64,000 nucleotides of DNA from G965237725 sp965237725 (GCA_965237725.1 OZ250151.1:3596001-3660000), one strand, 5' to 3'; positions 9,132 to 18,492 are shown, counted from the first letter of the stretch. Numbers and translations are program-made. Notes: generated by a model from the sequence alone, not told the origin.

Positions 9132-9515
9132 ATGAGTAAAGATGTAGATAAATTTATTGAATCAGATGGCCTGGATTCTGCTCGTGAAAAAGATATTGGT
9201 CAGCATATCGGATATCGATATGACGTAAATCTGGTACCTGATATGGATCGTTGTACAGATTTCCTGAAAAAATATATGGATATCATGGGTTGGCAGGATC
9301 TAAACTGGCTGGAAGATGTTCACATGGGTTATGAAGAAGGCAAGCCTGCGGTATTCGATCGCAATATTAATGGTTGGGTGCAAATTCCGGAAACCATAAA
9401 ATTGCCGGATAATCAGCAGGATCGGGATATGATTGCGCGGGAGCTATTGATCAAGTTTCAAATGTCCAAGAGCCATCCCATGGTTGATTTAACTAATGCC
9501 TACAAAAAGTTCTAA
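9132..9515 (+). CDS. Unknown small protein in the mgs operon
   Basis: A 127-residue soluble, acidic protein with no signal peptide or membrane segment. No family was recognised. AGGAGG, starting at the mgsC stop, provides a strong ribosome binding site, so it is certainly translated with the operon. There is a tryptophan pair in the centre (GWQDLNWLEDVHMGYEE), and the C-terminal half looks helical. It is not similar to the small SoxD/SoxG-type subunits expected at this position for a multi-subunit N-methylglutamate dehydrogenase, since no cysteine pairs are present. It may be a missing accessory subunit, by position only. Confidence 0.75.
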   Translation: MSKDVDKFIESDGLDSAREKDIGQHIGYRYDVNLVPDMDRCTDFLKKYMDIMGWQDLNWLEDVHMGYEEGKPAVFDRNINGWVQIPETIKLPDNQQDRDMIARELLIKFQMSKSHPMVDLTNAYKKF

Positions 9516-9570
9516 TCCTGACAATGTATTAACTAGAATTTAAGGCACACATCCAAAACAGAGAAAACTA

Positions 9571-9870
9571 ATGACTTATTGCAGAATAACTACACTCGAA
9601 TATAAAGATCAAGCGTCGGTTGAATCCATAGGAAAAGCATACGTTGATGAATTAATACCCAAATATCGCGAGTTAGGCGCACTTGGGTTGATGGCGGTGC
9701 GAGTGGGACCGCGAAGTATTGCTTATGTCAGTCGTTACGAGAACAAGGAGCAAGCTGATGCAGCATCCGCTACTGTGCGTTCAGAGGTACTGAAGAAATT
9801 TAGTAAATACGTCGTATCTCCACCCAGCACGACCGAAGGCGAGGTCATCGGTGAGTCTATTGGTGACTGA
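9571..9870 (+). CDS. Small protein with dimeric alpha/beta-barrel (ABM-like) look
   Basis: A 99-residue soluble protein. The pattern beta (YCRITTLEY), helix, beta (LGLMAVRVGPRSIAYVSRYEN), helix (ADAASATVRSEVLKKF) suits a ferredoxin-like monomer of the antibiotic-biosynthesis-monooxygenase or stress-response barrel group. No function can be assigned. It lies in the mgs operon, 55 bp after the previous gene and 79 bp before the FAD oxidoreductase. Confidence 0.65.
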   Translation: MTYCRITTLEYKDQASVESIGKAYVDELIPKYRELGALGLMAVRVGPRSIAYVSRYENKEQADAASATVRSEVLKKFSKYVVSPPSTTEGEVIGESIGD

Positions 9871-9949
9871 TAGCTGTATATCTATTTATTAGTAATCGAC
9901 TATTGATTTACTTAGATTAGTTCATAAATTAAACAAGAGAAAATAACCC

Positions 9950-11293
9950 ATGGCATTCCCCAGTCATACTAAATATCTAGTTGTCGGTGCCGGCATCCAC
10001 GGCCTTAGCACGGCTTACCACCTCGCATTGGAATTAAAATCACGTGGTCGTGGCAGTGGTAAAGATATCCTTGTGGTAGACAAGACTGCGATCGCAGCCG
10101 GTGCTTCCGGTATAGCCTGCGGCGTAGTGCGAAATAATTACTTTCAGCCAGCCATGCGCGAGCTCATGGCACAAAGCGTAACCGTATGGGAAAGTGATCC
10201 AGAGGCATACGCTTATCATGCGGTGGGGTATATGCAAATTAGCCCAGAATCGATGCATGAGGATGTTGCGTCAATAGCAAAGCAGCAGAAAGATTTGGAC
10301 TATGAGTCGGAGTTTATTGAAGGGGAAAAAGACTGCAACAAGTACATGAAGAATATGTTCTACGATTGGCAGGCTCAAGGGATTACTTCGGTCCTGCACG
10401 AAAAGCCTGGCGGTTATTCCAACAACACCGGTATGATTTTTGGTTTAGCAAATAAGGCAGAGCTCGAAGGCGTACGAATCATGACCGGATGTACAGTTAC
10501 GGGTTTTAAAAGTGCAAGTGGCAGTGCCGCGATAACGGCAGTAGAAACGGACAAAGGTGATATTGAGTGCGACTATGTCGTGCTCGGTGCGGGACCCTGG
10601 GCGAAGACAATGTGGGATATGTTGGAAATGCCAAAAACTGTTGATATTAAAGGTGCGAATGGGACGATGCATAAAGATGTGCCGATGTGGATTTACTGGT
10701 CACTACAGGAAGGGACTTTAGGAATTGACCCTGCATTACACAGAACCAATGACGACTTTTTCCCGCCAGTTATCCATGTTGATTCAGATGCACCGCTCTA
10801 CTCAGACGTCGATGGCTCTTTAATCACGGATGAAATGTGGGGAATCTATTACAAGCCAGATTACAATTTCGGTGGTATTCAAGGGGGTGCAGCACCTTTC
10901 AAGGTCCAAACTGACCCAGATATGGTTCAGGTTGATCCCTATGGACCTGAATCCCCGGAATTTGTTGTCGGCGACGATTTCGCACATATGTGGTGCTCAG
11001 CACTGGCCCACTGTCAAAAACGTTTCGAAGGGCAAATACCCAAATACAAAAACGAACCCTCCGGTGGTATAGGTGCATTTACACCCGATAGCTTTCCGGT
11101 ATTTGATGTTATTAGAGAGAATTGCTATATGATCGCGGACTCTAATCATGGCTACAAAATGCTTGGAGTCGGCAAACTGGTAGCGAATGAGATTTGTGAT
11201 ACGACCAGTGCCTTACTCGAACCTTTCCGGTATTCTCGTTACGCCGAAGGCAAACTGCATCCCGTATCTAACAGCCCATTTCCGTGGAGTTAA
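9950..11293 (+). CDS. FAD-dependent oxidoreductase of the sarcosine oxidase beta / N-methylglutamate dehydrogenase type
   Basis: A 447-residue DAO-superfamily enzyme. The Rossmann motif is VVGAGIHGLSTAYHL near residue 11. A segment ending CGVVRNNYF aligns with the RSNYL region of SoxB/MgdA proteins, and the C-terminal cofactor block is near DSNHGYKMLGVGK. Its place at the end of the gmaS-mgs operon suggests oxidation of N-methylglutamate to glutamate plus formaldehyde. No genes for the alpha, gamma or delta subunits of the usual four-subunit dehydrogenase are adjacent, so it would act alone, with the two small unknown proteins, or with the periplasmic cytochrome indirectly. The substrate is inferred. 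Confidence 0.75.
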   Translation: MAFPSHTKYLVVGAGIHGLSTAYHLALELKSRGRGSGKDILVVDKTAIAAGASGIACGVVRNNYFQPAMRELMAQSVTVWESDPEAYAYHAVGYMQISPESMHEDVASIAKQQKDLDYESEFIEGEKDCNKYMKNMFYDWQAQGITSVLHEKPGGYSNNTGMIFGLANKAELEGVRIMTGCTVTGFKSASGSAAITAVETDKGDIECDYVVLGAGPWAKTMWDMLEMPKTVDIKGANGTMHKDVPMWIYWSLQEGTLGIDPALHRTNDDFFPPVIHVDSDAPLYSDVDGSLITDEMWGIYYKPDYNFGGIQGGAAPFKVQTDPDMVQVDPYGPESPEFVVGDDFAHMWCSALAHCQKRFEGQIPKYKNEPSGGIGAFTPDSFPVFDVIRENCYMIADSNHGYKMLGVGKLVANEICDTTSALLEPFRYSRYAEGKLHPVSNSPFPWS

Positions 11294-11392
11294 TGACGAG
11301 TAAAGATTTTTATATAATTGAACCTTATTCAACGCTTCGGATCAATTAGCGGCTATAAATTTTTTTGATTTAGTATTATTCTCCTTTGAAGG

Positions 11393-11418
11393 CGCGAGAT
11401 TAATATCTCGCGTTTTTT
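11393..11418 (+). terminator. Intrinsic terminator of gmaS-mgs operon
   Basis: CGCGAGAT/ATCTCGCG forms a perfect 8-bp stem with a TAAT loop, followed by six T residues, 100 bp beyond the FAD oxidoreductase stop. Confidence 0.9.
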
Positions 11419-11537
11419 ATGTACAGGATGTACGGTATGCCGCGGGCGCAGGGACGCGCAGGAGCGGCGCATGTACAGGATGTACGGTATGCCGCGGGCG
11501 CAGGGACGCGCAGGAGCGGCGCATGTACAGGATGTAC
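11419..11537. repeat. 52-bp tandem repeat, 2.3 copies
   Basis: The unit begins ATGTACAGGATGTACGGTAT and ends GGAGCGGCGC. Copies lie at 11419-11470 and 11471-11522, with a 16-bp partial copy after that. The internal core GTATGCCGCGGGCGCA also occurs at about 2403-2418. Confidence 0.9.
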
Positions 11538-12100
11538 GTGCCGGTTTTTGCTCCTGCAAAACCGGCACTTCCGCCATCCCCCTGATCGGAGTCAGGGGCA
11601 GGCTATGGCGGTCGTAGCCGCGGGGTATAAAACAGTGGTCATCCTAACTCGCCATTCCCTGCCGTCATCCTGAATCGTGTAGCGATGAAGGATCCATTGG
11701 TCGATGTTTCGTGGTGGTTAAGAATGGATTCTGCGCTGCGCTCAGAATGACATTACGGGACGTCATCCCGGAACCCTGAAAGGGTATCCGGGATCCATGC
11801 TTGGAGCTGAGAGCTTGTCAAGATTTGGCCTTATTGTTGGATGGATCCTTCGCCAAGGCTCAGGACAGGTGGATTCCGAATAGGTCTCCGACCTTCCGGA
11901 ATGACGGAGTGGGAGGATAGCCTGCGGGTCCACTCCCCCCCTGATCAGAGCTTGTGCCCAGCTTGACTGGGTATCAGGGGCAGGCTATGGCGTATAGGCC
12001 GATTTTTGCTGATTAATTTCGTGGTTCCCCGCTTGCGCGAGGACAGGCGGCACTCCCACCGTCCATGGCGGTCGGTCGTATGTCGCTAATACGGGAAATA
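11538..12100. repeat. Mosaic of dispersed intergenic repeats
   Basis: A noncoding patchwork sharing fragments with 2390-3236. The clearest is 11940-11990, which matches 2638-2688 with one mismatch. Segments such as GAAGGATCCATTGG (about 11687) and AATGGATTCTGCGCTGCGCTCAGAATGAC (about 11722-11750, quoted only to locate it) resemble the 83-bp repeat family. The remaining 12101-12366 is AT-rich and shows nothing but the presumed promoter of the next gene. Confidence 0.75.
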
Positions 12101-12366
12101 AATTTATAGAATATTGTTATCAGTTTGATCTATGCCAGAATCCATTTAATATTTTATTTGTGGAATTCCTATTATACTTGGAAAATTGCAATCTGATGGA
12201 ATGGAATCCAACTACCTGGGATGGGTATTTGGATCACAGACGGTGACTTGTGATTAAGCTAGTTATTACAGTGAGTCTATTCTCCTGTGTCTATAAGATG
12301 ACAAGCGGGTCTGTATTTCGTAATATCCGCCAATATAATTATTTAATATTCGTTGTTACTTAATCC

Positions 12367-12927
12367 ATGGATCAAATCACACCAGAAAATCTGCGTAAAC
12401 AATTTATCGGCTGGCAATGCCGAATTCGACAGTATGCTGTGCGCAAGAATGAAGGAAAGTTATCCACTGGAGTTCGCCCAGAGTTAAAAATCGTAAACCA
12501 GAATTTGGGACCCATTACTGTTCAACTTGTTAAGTCGGATAGCGAAGATGATACTCGGGAATTCAATTTTATGATGCAAAAAACCCAGGATCCCCAGGCC
12601 CGTCAGGAAGATGCGATAAAGGTACTATCCGAATATTTTTACCAAATCCCCGATGAATTTGATGAAGAGCTAATCGGTGTATTTTCACTGGAAAGTGATC
12701 TGGCGAATCAAATTGTCGACGCGAAGACCTGTGTACTTGATTTTGAACAGGGAAATCAAGGTTATCATTTGACCTGTGCCACTCGTGCTCTGGGAATAGA
12801 AGAATCGAAATACCAGGCCACCTACTGGCATAATTCGTTATTTAATCCTGCAATGCCTGGGGTAGTGTCTATGGTTGGATTTATGCCCGACTGGGGGGCA
12901 TCCAAGTTTGAATCTAGCGGAGCGTAA
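12367..12927 (+). CDS. Unknown 186-residue protein upstream of pdxJ
   Basis: A soluble protein without signal peptide or TM segment; no family recognised. It has a basic N-terminal stretch (FIGWQCRIRQYAVRKNEGKLS), an acidic middle and aromatic-rich C-terminal lines (TYWHNSLFNPAMPGVV). It ends 3 bp before the GTG of pdxJ, so the two are probably co-translated. Base use is like that of its neighbours. The function is unknown. Confidence 0.7.
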   Translation: MDQITPENLRKQFIGWQCRIRQYAVRKNEGKLSTGVRPELKIVNQNLGPITVQLVKSDSEDDTREFNFMMQKTQDPQARQEDAIKVLSEYFYQIPDEFDEELIGVFSLESDLANQIVDAKTCVLDFEQGNQGYHLTCATRALGIEESKYQATYWHNSLFNPAMPGVVSMVGFMPDWGASKFESSGA

Positions 12928-12930
12928 ATC

Positions 12931-13662
12931 GTGACTAAATTAAGTGTTAATCTGAACAAAATTGCATTACTTAGAAATTCTCGGGGCAGGGACTATCCAA
13001 ATGTCGTCGAATATGCTCGAAAATTTATTAAACTGGGTGTTCATGGAATAACAATTCATCCAAGGCAAGATGAACGGCATGCAACAAAAATGGATGCAGT
13101 GGAACTTGGCGAGCTATTAACAAACTATCCCAAAATTGAATTCAATATCGAAGGTTATCCGTCAGATGATTTTCTCAGGCTTATCGAGCGGGTCAAACCC
13201 GATCAATGTACGTTGGTTCCAGACGATGTTAATCAACTGACTTCCGATCATGGTTGGCGGGTTGATGACTTCAGGACAATTTTGACTCCCAGCCTGGAGC
13301 GAATTGGAAACGCTGGGGTTCGCAGTTCGCTTTTTATCGATCCGGATGAAACAGAAATCACCGCTGCGGGAAAAATAGGATGCGATCGAATTGAGTTATA
13401 CACTGAGCATTTTGCGGAAACATTTGACACTAGTAATAGCCAGGAAGTATTTGATAACTATAGAATATCAGCTGAATTAGCCCAGTCGTTAGGATTAGGC
13501 GTTAATGCGGGTCATGACCTGGATCTACAAAATCTGTCCCGATTCCTGGAGATAAGAGACATTCTCGAAGTATCCATCGGGCACGCGTTGACTGTTGAAT
13601 GTATCGAACAAGGGATAGAGAATGTGGTACAGCGATATTTAGAAATTTGCTCAATTGTCTAA
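12931..13662 (+). CDS. pdxJ: Pyridoxine 5'-phosphate synthase (Bacteroidota-type PdxJ)
   Basis: Condenses 1-deoxyxylulose 5-phosphate with 3-amino-2-oxopropyl phosphate to pyridoxine 5'-phosphate, in the DXP-dependent vitamin B6 pathway. The 243 residues carry LSVNLNKIALLRNSRG, ITIHPRQDERH, FNIEGYPSDDF and VNAGHDLDLQN. The catalytic His (HPR), Glu (NIEG) and His (AGHD) are kept. NLNK, HPRxDERH and NIEGYP, where E. coli has NIDH, HLREDRRH and NLEMAV, fit my memory of Bacteroidetes PdxJ rather than the proteobacterial form. It starts with GTG. A PLP-dependent dehydratase lies 50 bp downstream. Confidence 0.88.
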   Translation: MTKLSVNLNKIALLRNSRGRDYPNVVEYARKFIKLGVHGITIHPRQDERHATKMDAVELGELLTNYPKIEFNIEGYPSDDFLRLIERVKPDQCTLVPDDVNQLTSDHGWRVDDFRTILTPSLERIGNAGVRSSLFIDPDETEITAAGKIGCDRIELYTEHFAETFDTSNSQEVFDNYRISAELAQSLGLGVNAGHDLDLQNLSRFLEIRDILEVSIGHALTVECIEQGIENVVQRYLEICSIV

Positions 13663-13712
13663 TGCAACAACGGTCTAACTTTATATAAGGTCGGAGCAAG
13701 TAATACTTTGTC

Positions 13713-14684
13713 ATGGTAACAATTGAAGATATACGGCAAGCGAAAAAAAGGATTTCTGGTACCGCAATTGAGACCCCACTGATTCCATACCACGGTTCAT
13801 GCAACCTAAGACAATTATATTTTAAACCCGAAAATTTACAGCCCATTGGTGCTTTTAAAATACGTGGTGCCTACAACAAAATATCATCACTTAGTGATGA
13901 AGAAAAGTCTAGGGGAATCGTCGCCCATTCGAGTGGAAATCACGCACAGGCAGTAGCTTATAGTGCAAGAGCGCTGGGCGTTAAATCCACTGTGGTAATG
14001 CCAGCAGTTGCACCTGCGATAAAAATCCAGAATACAAAAAGCTTTGGCGCAGAGATTATTCTTGTTGAGGATGGCGCCGAAGTTGAAATGAAAACAATTA
14101 TGGATGAGTTGTCGAAACAACATGGGTATGTCGCGATTCCTCCTTACGACGACGAGTTAGTAATTGCAGGCCAGGGAACGGTGGGACTGGAGATTTTTGA
14201 TCAGTGTAAAAATGTTAACACCGTGTTAGTTCCCATAGGCGGCGGGGGCTTAATTTCAGGAATTGCAATTGGCCTAAAGAGATTAAATCCAAACATACAA
14301 ATTATCGGTGTAGAGCCAGAATTGGCTAACGACACACAATTGAGCTTTGCCAGTGGAAAAATTCAATCGATTCCAAAAGAACAGGCTAAAAGTACCATAG
14401 CCGATGGGATGCGCGTTACCCAGCCTGGGAGCTTAACCTTTCCAATTATTCAAGAATTTGTAGATGAGATTGTGACTGTTAATGAGTCACAAATTTTAGA
14501 AGCAACGGTAAAAATGTTAAAGGAAATTCGGTTAATGGTAGAACCGAGTGGTGCAACAACTTTTGCCGCTTGGTTAGATCAAAAAAATGAAAAACAAACT
14601 GAGGGGAAATCTGTTTGTGTTGTGAGTGGCGGAAATATTGACCTGGGACTACTTGAGAAATTACTGGCTAAAGCAGAACATTAA
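13713..14684 (+). CDS. PLP-dependent threonine/serine dehydratase family (fold type II)
   Basis: A 323-residue ammonia-lyase or racemase of the IlvA/TdcB/serine-racemase group. The PLP lysine sits in IGAFKIRGAYN, followed by SSGNHAQAVAY and the phosphate-binding glycine loop GGGGLISG; SGGNIDLG lies near the C-terminus. It lacks the ACT regulatory domain of biosynthetic IlvA, so it is a catabolic or special-substrate form. Candidates are threonine/serine dehydratase, threo-3-hydroxyaspartate ammonia-lyase or an ectoine-type EutB. The neighbouring pdxJ would supply its cofactor. Confidence 0.85.
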   Translation: MVTIEDIRQAKKRISGTAIETPLIPYHGSCNLRQLYFKPENLQPIGAFKIRGAYNKISSLSDEEKSRGIVAHSSGNHAQAVAYSARALGVKSTVVMPAVAPAIKIQNTKSFGAEIILVEDGAEVEMKTIMDELSKQHGYVAIPPYDDELVIAGQGTVGLEIFDQCKNVNTVLVPIGGGGLISGIAIGLKRLNPNIQIIGVEPELANDTQLSFASGKIQSIPKEQAKSTIADGMRVTQPGSLTFPIIQEFVDEIVTVNESQILEATVKMLKEIRLMVEPSGATTFAAWLDQKNEKQTEGKSVCVVSGGNIDLGLLEKLLAKAEH

Positions 14685-14726
14685 TCTGCAGAATGCCTCA
14701 TTACAATGCCGGTGTAGCGGCTTTTG

Positions 14727-15170
14727 TTATTTGACAATTAGAACGGGGCATTTTGCAAGAATTTCAACTCGATGGGACACGCCACCGCGTAACAGTCCCT
14801 CTATATCCCCCATACCTCTTGACCCAAGAACAATCATGTCCGCTTTATGACGTTCTGCGGTGGCAATAATAGTTCGAGCAATAGATCCTTGTTCTACCTC
14901 AACTTCAACCTCTGAAACACCTGCCTCGCGTGCGTTTTCAACTTCGCCTTTCAACATATGCTGCGCAGCGTTTACCAGCACGTCAATATCTGTTCCAGGA
15001 AGGTGTTCACTCTTGATGAATTGTTTCATTACTTCTGGCAATTCATCCTGTTTGACCACATGTAGAAGAATCAGTTTTGCACTAACACCTTGAGAAATTT
15101 CTGAAGCAATTTTCACGGCTTTAGAAGACTGAGGTGACCCATCAACTGCAAGCAAAATATTCTCGATCAT
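14727..15170 (-). CDS. Universal stress protein, UspA family
   Basis: A 147-residue protein with the single Usp domain. The N-terminus reads MIENILLAVDGSPQSSKAV, and the ATP-binding signature GSRGMGDIEGLLRGGVSHRV is complete, implying an ATP-binding member. It begins 34 bp after the tmoW stop on the same strand, so it is probably the last gene of the transporter operon. Usp genes are often found beside osmolyte transporters. Confidence 0.92.
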   Translation of the reverse strand: MIENILLAVDGSPQSSKAVKIASEISQGVSAKLILLHVVKQDELPEVMKQFIKSEHLPGTDIDVLVNAAQHMLKGEVENAREAGVSEVEVEVEQGSIARTIIATAERHKADMIVLGSRGMGDIEGLLRGGVSHRVEILAKCPVLIVK

Positions 15171-15204
15171 AAGTTTTGATTGTTCTTGTTTTACAGATTA
15201 AATA

Positions 15205-17283
15205 TTAGAGCATTCCAAGGGCTTTCTTTCTTTGATCCGCCCAGGTGCGAATAATTTGATCAGCCGCAAGACCGATGAACGCGACGCAGACTCCCAATAC
15301 TATGCCGTTACCAATACCTCTTCGATCTGAAAGTGCCCCTAGTATTAATTGACCCAGATCATCGGTACCAATCATCGAGCCGATAATTACCATCGCCAGG
15401 GCGAAAACAACAGTTTGATTTATTCCCAGAGCAATGTGGGGAAAGGACATAGGCAACTCAATAGATAGATAGCGTTGTATCCGACTCACGCCAGACATCG
15501 AACCCGCATCTTGTAAAGATGGGGGGACACTCAGCAATCCTTGTATGGTGTAGCGCGTAGCTGGAACCGATGCATAAATAACAATGGCGATCAGAACTGA
15601 TGTATCGGTTACACCAAACAACATTATTACTGGTATCAGATAGATAAACGAAGGAAAAGTCTGAAACGTGTCACAAACCGTTAGCATAAAAGCGGTACTC
15701 TTGGGATGTTGTGCACAAATAGTGCCGCTAACAATGCCAATAAACCCAGAAATGATAACGCTGAGTGTGACAATATAAGAAGTAATTAACGCTCTATCCC
15801 ACCATTCGGTTAATGCGATAAATAATAACAACCCACCGATGATAAGTGCAGAACGAGTTCCACCAATAATATAGCCGACTCCCATCGTCAACGTAAACGT
15901 TGCTACCACGGGCATGGCTAAATAAGCTTTCTTGGTTGGTATGAGCACGCTGGTGATAAACCATACATTGAAATCTTTTAGCACGTAGAAAAATGTATCC
16001 CAAACCCAATCAACCCCGGCTTGCCAAAACGGTGCGGTGGAGATGCCTTTGTTGTGTGGTATCAGGTACAGATAGTTAAATCCTTCTTTGAAAATAAATT
16101 TACCAATTATGGCGAGGATGACACCAACAACGAAAACACCAACAAACATCAAAGGATATTTATGTCTTTGAGTAAATGATAAGTCGGCAAAATAATCAAT
16201 CTGTTTGTTGGCCCAGGCAAGAGACAATCGGTCGAGAACAATGGCAATCAGGACAATGCACACTCCGAGTTCCAGTGCCAGTCCAATCCTTAAACTATTC
16301 AAGGCGATGAGTAAATTATTACCCAGTCCCTTTGCGCCAATCAGAGAAGCGATGACCACCATGGCCAAGCATTGCATGATCGCCTGGTTCACGCCGATCA
16401 GGATATCCCGACGGGCAGTGGTAATCTGAACCTTAAGCAATAGTTGCCGATCGGTACAACCGTTCATCAGGCCGGCTTCCGTTACTTCTGGAGGTACTTT
16501 TTTAAGACCCAATATGGTCAAGCGAACCATGGGAGGAGTGGCAAAAATTATGGTTGCAATAGCACCTGCATGGTCTCCTATCCCGAAAAACACCATGACT
16601 GGTATGAGATACGAGAATGCAGGAACAATTTGCGCCATGTTCAGCAAAGGGAGCATAACCGCTTCCGCCCTTTTACTTTTAAACCCCCAAATTCCAAGGA
16701 CCAGGCCTAAGAAAACGGACACCGGTGCAGCAATGAGCACAAAGGACAATGTCTGCATCGACGGTTCCCATTGCCCGAATACCGCCAAATAAACAAAAGA
16801 CAATCCAACAAATGCACCTAATCGTACACCACCTAATGAATAACCCAGTATGGCCGCGCCGCCAGCAATCACGGTCCATGGTAATGCAGGCCACCTGGCC
16901 CAGGGATTTGCAGTGGCCCAATCCCATCCGCTAAACGTAACAATGGTTTTAACGCCACCCAGAAATATTTCGCGGATAAATTCAATAAGAAATAATATGA
17001 ATCCGGAAGCTACCCTGGTAAATTCCTTCATCAACGGGCTATTTTCGTATTCTTCGATATCTGGATCGTAAACTTGGATTGGCCACCAATCAAACATGAC
17101 GTATCTAACCGAATCGTTTATCCAGATCGGAAATTCAGCGATTAACGGTGGTAATCGCCAGAGCAGATTACCTTCAGATGGTGCGACAAAAATACATAGC
17201 AATGCAAATACAAATAGCAGCAGCAAAAATTGCAGAAACTTTCGTTCGCGGAACTCGTCAATCATGTTTTTTGCATCAATCAT
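15205..17283 (-). CDS. tmoW: ABC transporter permease, fused double ProW-type (TMAO/betaine; TmoW-like)
   Basis: The 692-residue inner-membrane permease has two tandem binding-protein-dependent permease domains, roughly residues 150-370 and 440-680. Each contains an EAA-type loop (EAGLMNGCTDRQLLLKVQ and DAGSMSGVSRIQRYLSIELP). A single fused permease of this size is what I recall for TmoW; ordinary ProW is about half as long. It overlaps the ATPase gene by 4 bp. A betaine or choline substrate is an alternative, but the adjacent TorT-like sensor and Tdm favour TMAO. Confidence 0.8.
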   Translation of the reverse strand: MIDAKNMIDEFRERKFLQFLLLLFVFALLCIFVAPSEGNLLWRLPPLIAEFPIWINDSVRYVMFDWWPIQVYDPDIEEYENSPLMKEFTRVASGFILFLIEFIREIFLGGVKTIVTFSGWDWATANPWARWPALPWTVIAGGAAILGYSLGGVRLGAFVGLSFVYLAVFGQWEPSMQTLSFVLIAAPVSVFLGLVLGIWGFKSKRAEAVMLPLLNMAQIVPAFSYLIPVMVFFGIGDHAGAIATIIFATPPMVRLTILGLKKVPPEVTEAGLMNGCTDRQLLLKVQITTARRDILIGVNQAIMQCLAMVVIASLIGAKGLGNNLLIALNSLRIGLALELGVCIVLIAIVLDRLSLAWANKQIDYFADLSFTQRHKYPLMFVGVFVVGVILAIIGKFIFKEGFNYLYLIPHNKGISTAPFWQAGVDWVWDTFFYVLKDFNVWFITSVLIPTKKAYLAMPVVATFTLTMGVGYIIGGTRSALIIGGLLLFIALTEWWDRALITSYIVTLSVIISGFIGIVSGTICAQHPKSTAFMLTVCDTFQTFPSFIYLIPVIMLFGVTDTSVLIAIVIYASVPATRYTIQGLLSVPPSLQDAGSMSGVSRIQRYLSIELPMSFPHIALGINQTVVFALAMVIIGSMIGTDDLGQLILGALSDRRGIGNGIVLGVCVAFIGLAADQIIRTWADQRKKALGML

Positions 17284-18356
17284 GAGGTTTGTTCGGTAGA
17301 ATGATCGGCATGGCTACCGAACAGAATACTGATCACCTTGGACGCATGCAGTGACCCCACGAACTCGCCTGCATCATCGATAACGGCGACTGGTCGTTTG
17401 GAGTTTAGAATAGATTCGGCCACAGTTTCTATGATGGCGTCTTGTGACACCTTTAAATCGCTGTGATCTTCTTTGGAGTCGTATGGATCCATTACTGACT
17501 TGATCCTCAGAACTTTTTCCCGTGGTACTTCTTCGGTAAATTTTCTCACGTATTCGGTGGCGGGATTGAGGACGATATTTGCAGGTGTGTCGAGTTGTTC
17601 AATAATGCCGTCTTTCATAATAGCGATTCGGTCAGCCAGTCGTAACGCTTCGTCGAAGTCATGGGTCACAAACAGAATGGTTTTTGCAAGTACATCCTGA
17701 AGTCGTAAGAACTCATCCTGCATTTCTTTTCGAATTAGCGGATCAAGAGCAGAAAAGGGTTCGTCGAGGAACCAGATATCAGGTTCAATGGCAAGGGAAC
17801 GGGCGATCCCCACTCGCTGCTGCTGACCACCCGAAAGCTCTCGCGGGAAATAGTTTTCCCGTCCGGTCAGGCTCACCAGATCCACCATTTCCTTGGCGCG
17901 GTCTATGCTGTCTTTGGTGCTAACTCCCTTTACCTGCAATGGAAAGGCTATATTTTCCAGCACGGTTTTGTGGGGCAACAAAGCGAAGCTTTGGAAGACC
18001 ATACCCATTTTGCTACGGCGCAATTCGATCAGATCTTTATTGTTCAACGACAGGATATCTTGACCTTCGATGTAGATTTTTCCGGCGGTGGCTTCATTCA
18101 GCCTTGCAATACATCGCATCAGTGTCGACTTCCCAGACCCGGACAAACCCATAATAATGAGCAACTCTCCCTTATGAACCTCAAAAGATGCGTTATTAAC
18201 ACCGACAATGCAGCCGGCTTCCTGAAATTTTCCATGATCGACCACACCACCTGAGCTTTCCAGCATGCTTTTCGCATTGTCGCCAAAAATCATATAAACC
18301 GATTCGCATCGGATTACGGGTTCATTTGAGATTGAGGTTTCGGGTTGGGATGACAT
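17280..18356 (-). CDS. tmoV: ABC transporter ATPase (ProV/TmoV-like)
   Basis: A 358-residue ATPase energising osmolyte or TMAO import. Walker A GLSGSGKST (about residue 71), Q-loop, signature LSGGQQQRVGIARS and Walker B IWFLDEPFSALDP are intact. The C-terminal part, beyond residue about 270, looks like a CBS-type regulatory segment (VAVIDDAGEFVGSLHASKV), as in ProV/OpuAA. It is separated from the binding-protein gene by 216 bp holding a hairpin terminator and is translationally coupled to the permease. Confidence 0.85.
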   Translation of the reverse strand: MSSQPETSISNEPVIRCESVYMIFGDNAKSMLESSGGVVDHGKFQEAGCIVGVNNASFEVHKGELLIIMGLSGSGKSTLMRCIARLNEATAGKIYIEGQDILSLNNKDLIELRRSKMGMVFQSFALLPHKTVLENIAFPLQVKGVSTKDSIDRAKEMVDLVSLTGRENYFPRELSGGQQQRVGIARSLAIEPDIWFLDEPFSALDPLIRKEMQDEFLRLQDVLAKTILFVTHDFDEALRLADRIAIMKDGIIEQLDTPANIVLNPATEYVRKFTEEVPREKVLRIKSVMDPYDSKEDHSDLKVSQDAIIETVAESILNSKRPVAVIDDAGEFVGSLHASKVISILFGSHADHSTEQTS

Positions 18357-18492
18357 GAGCGTACTCTAGTATTGTTATATTAGGTTGTAAAGCTACCATA
18401 TTTTAGTAACTGGGGAAAATTTAAAATTATAGATTATTTGATAATTAGATATTAAAAAAGATGTAGAAAAACCCATAATTATAAGTTTTAAG

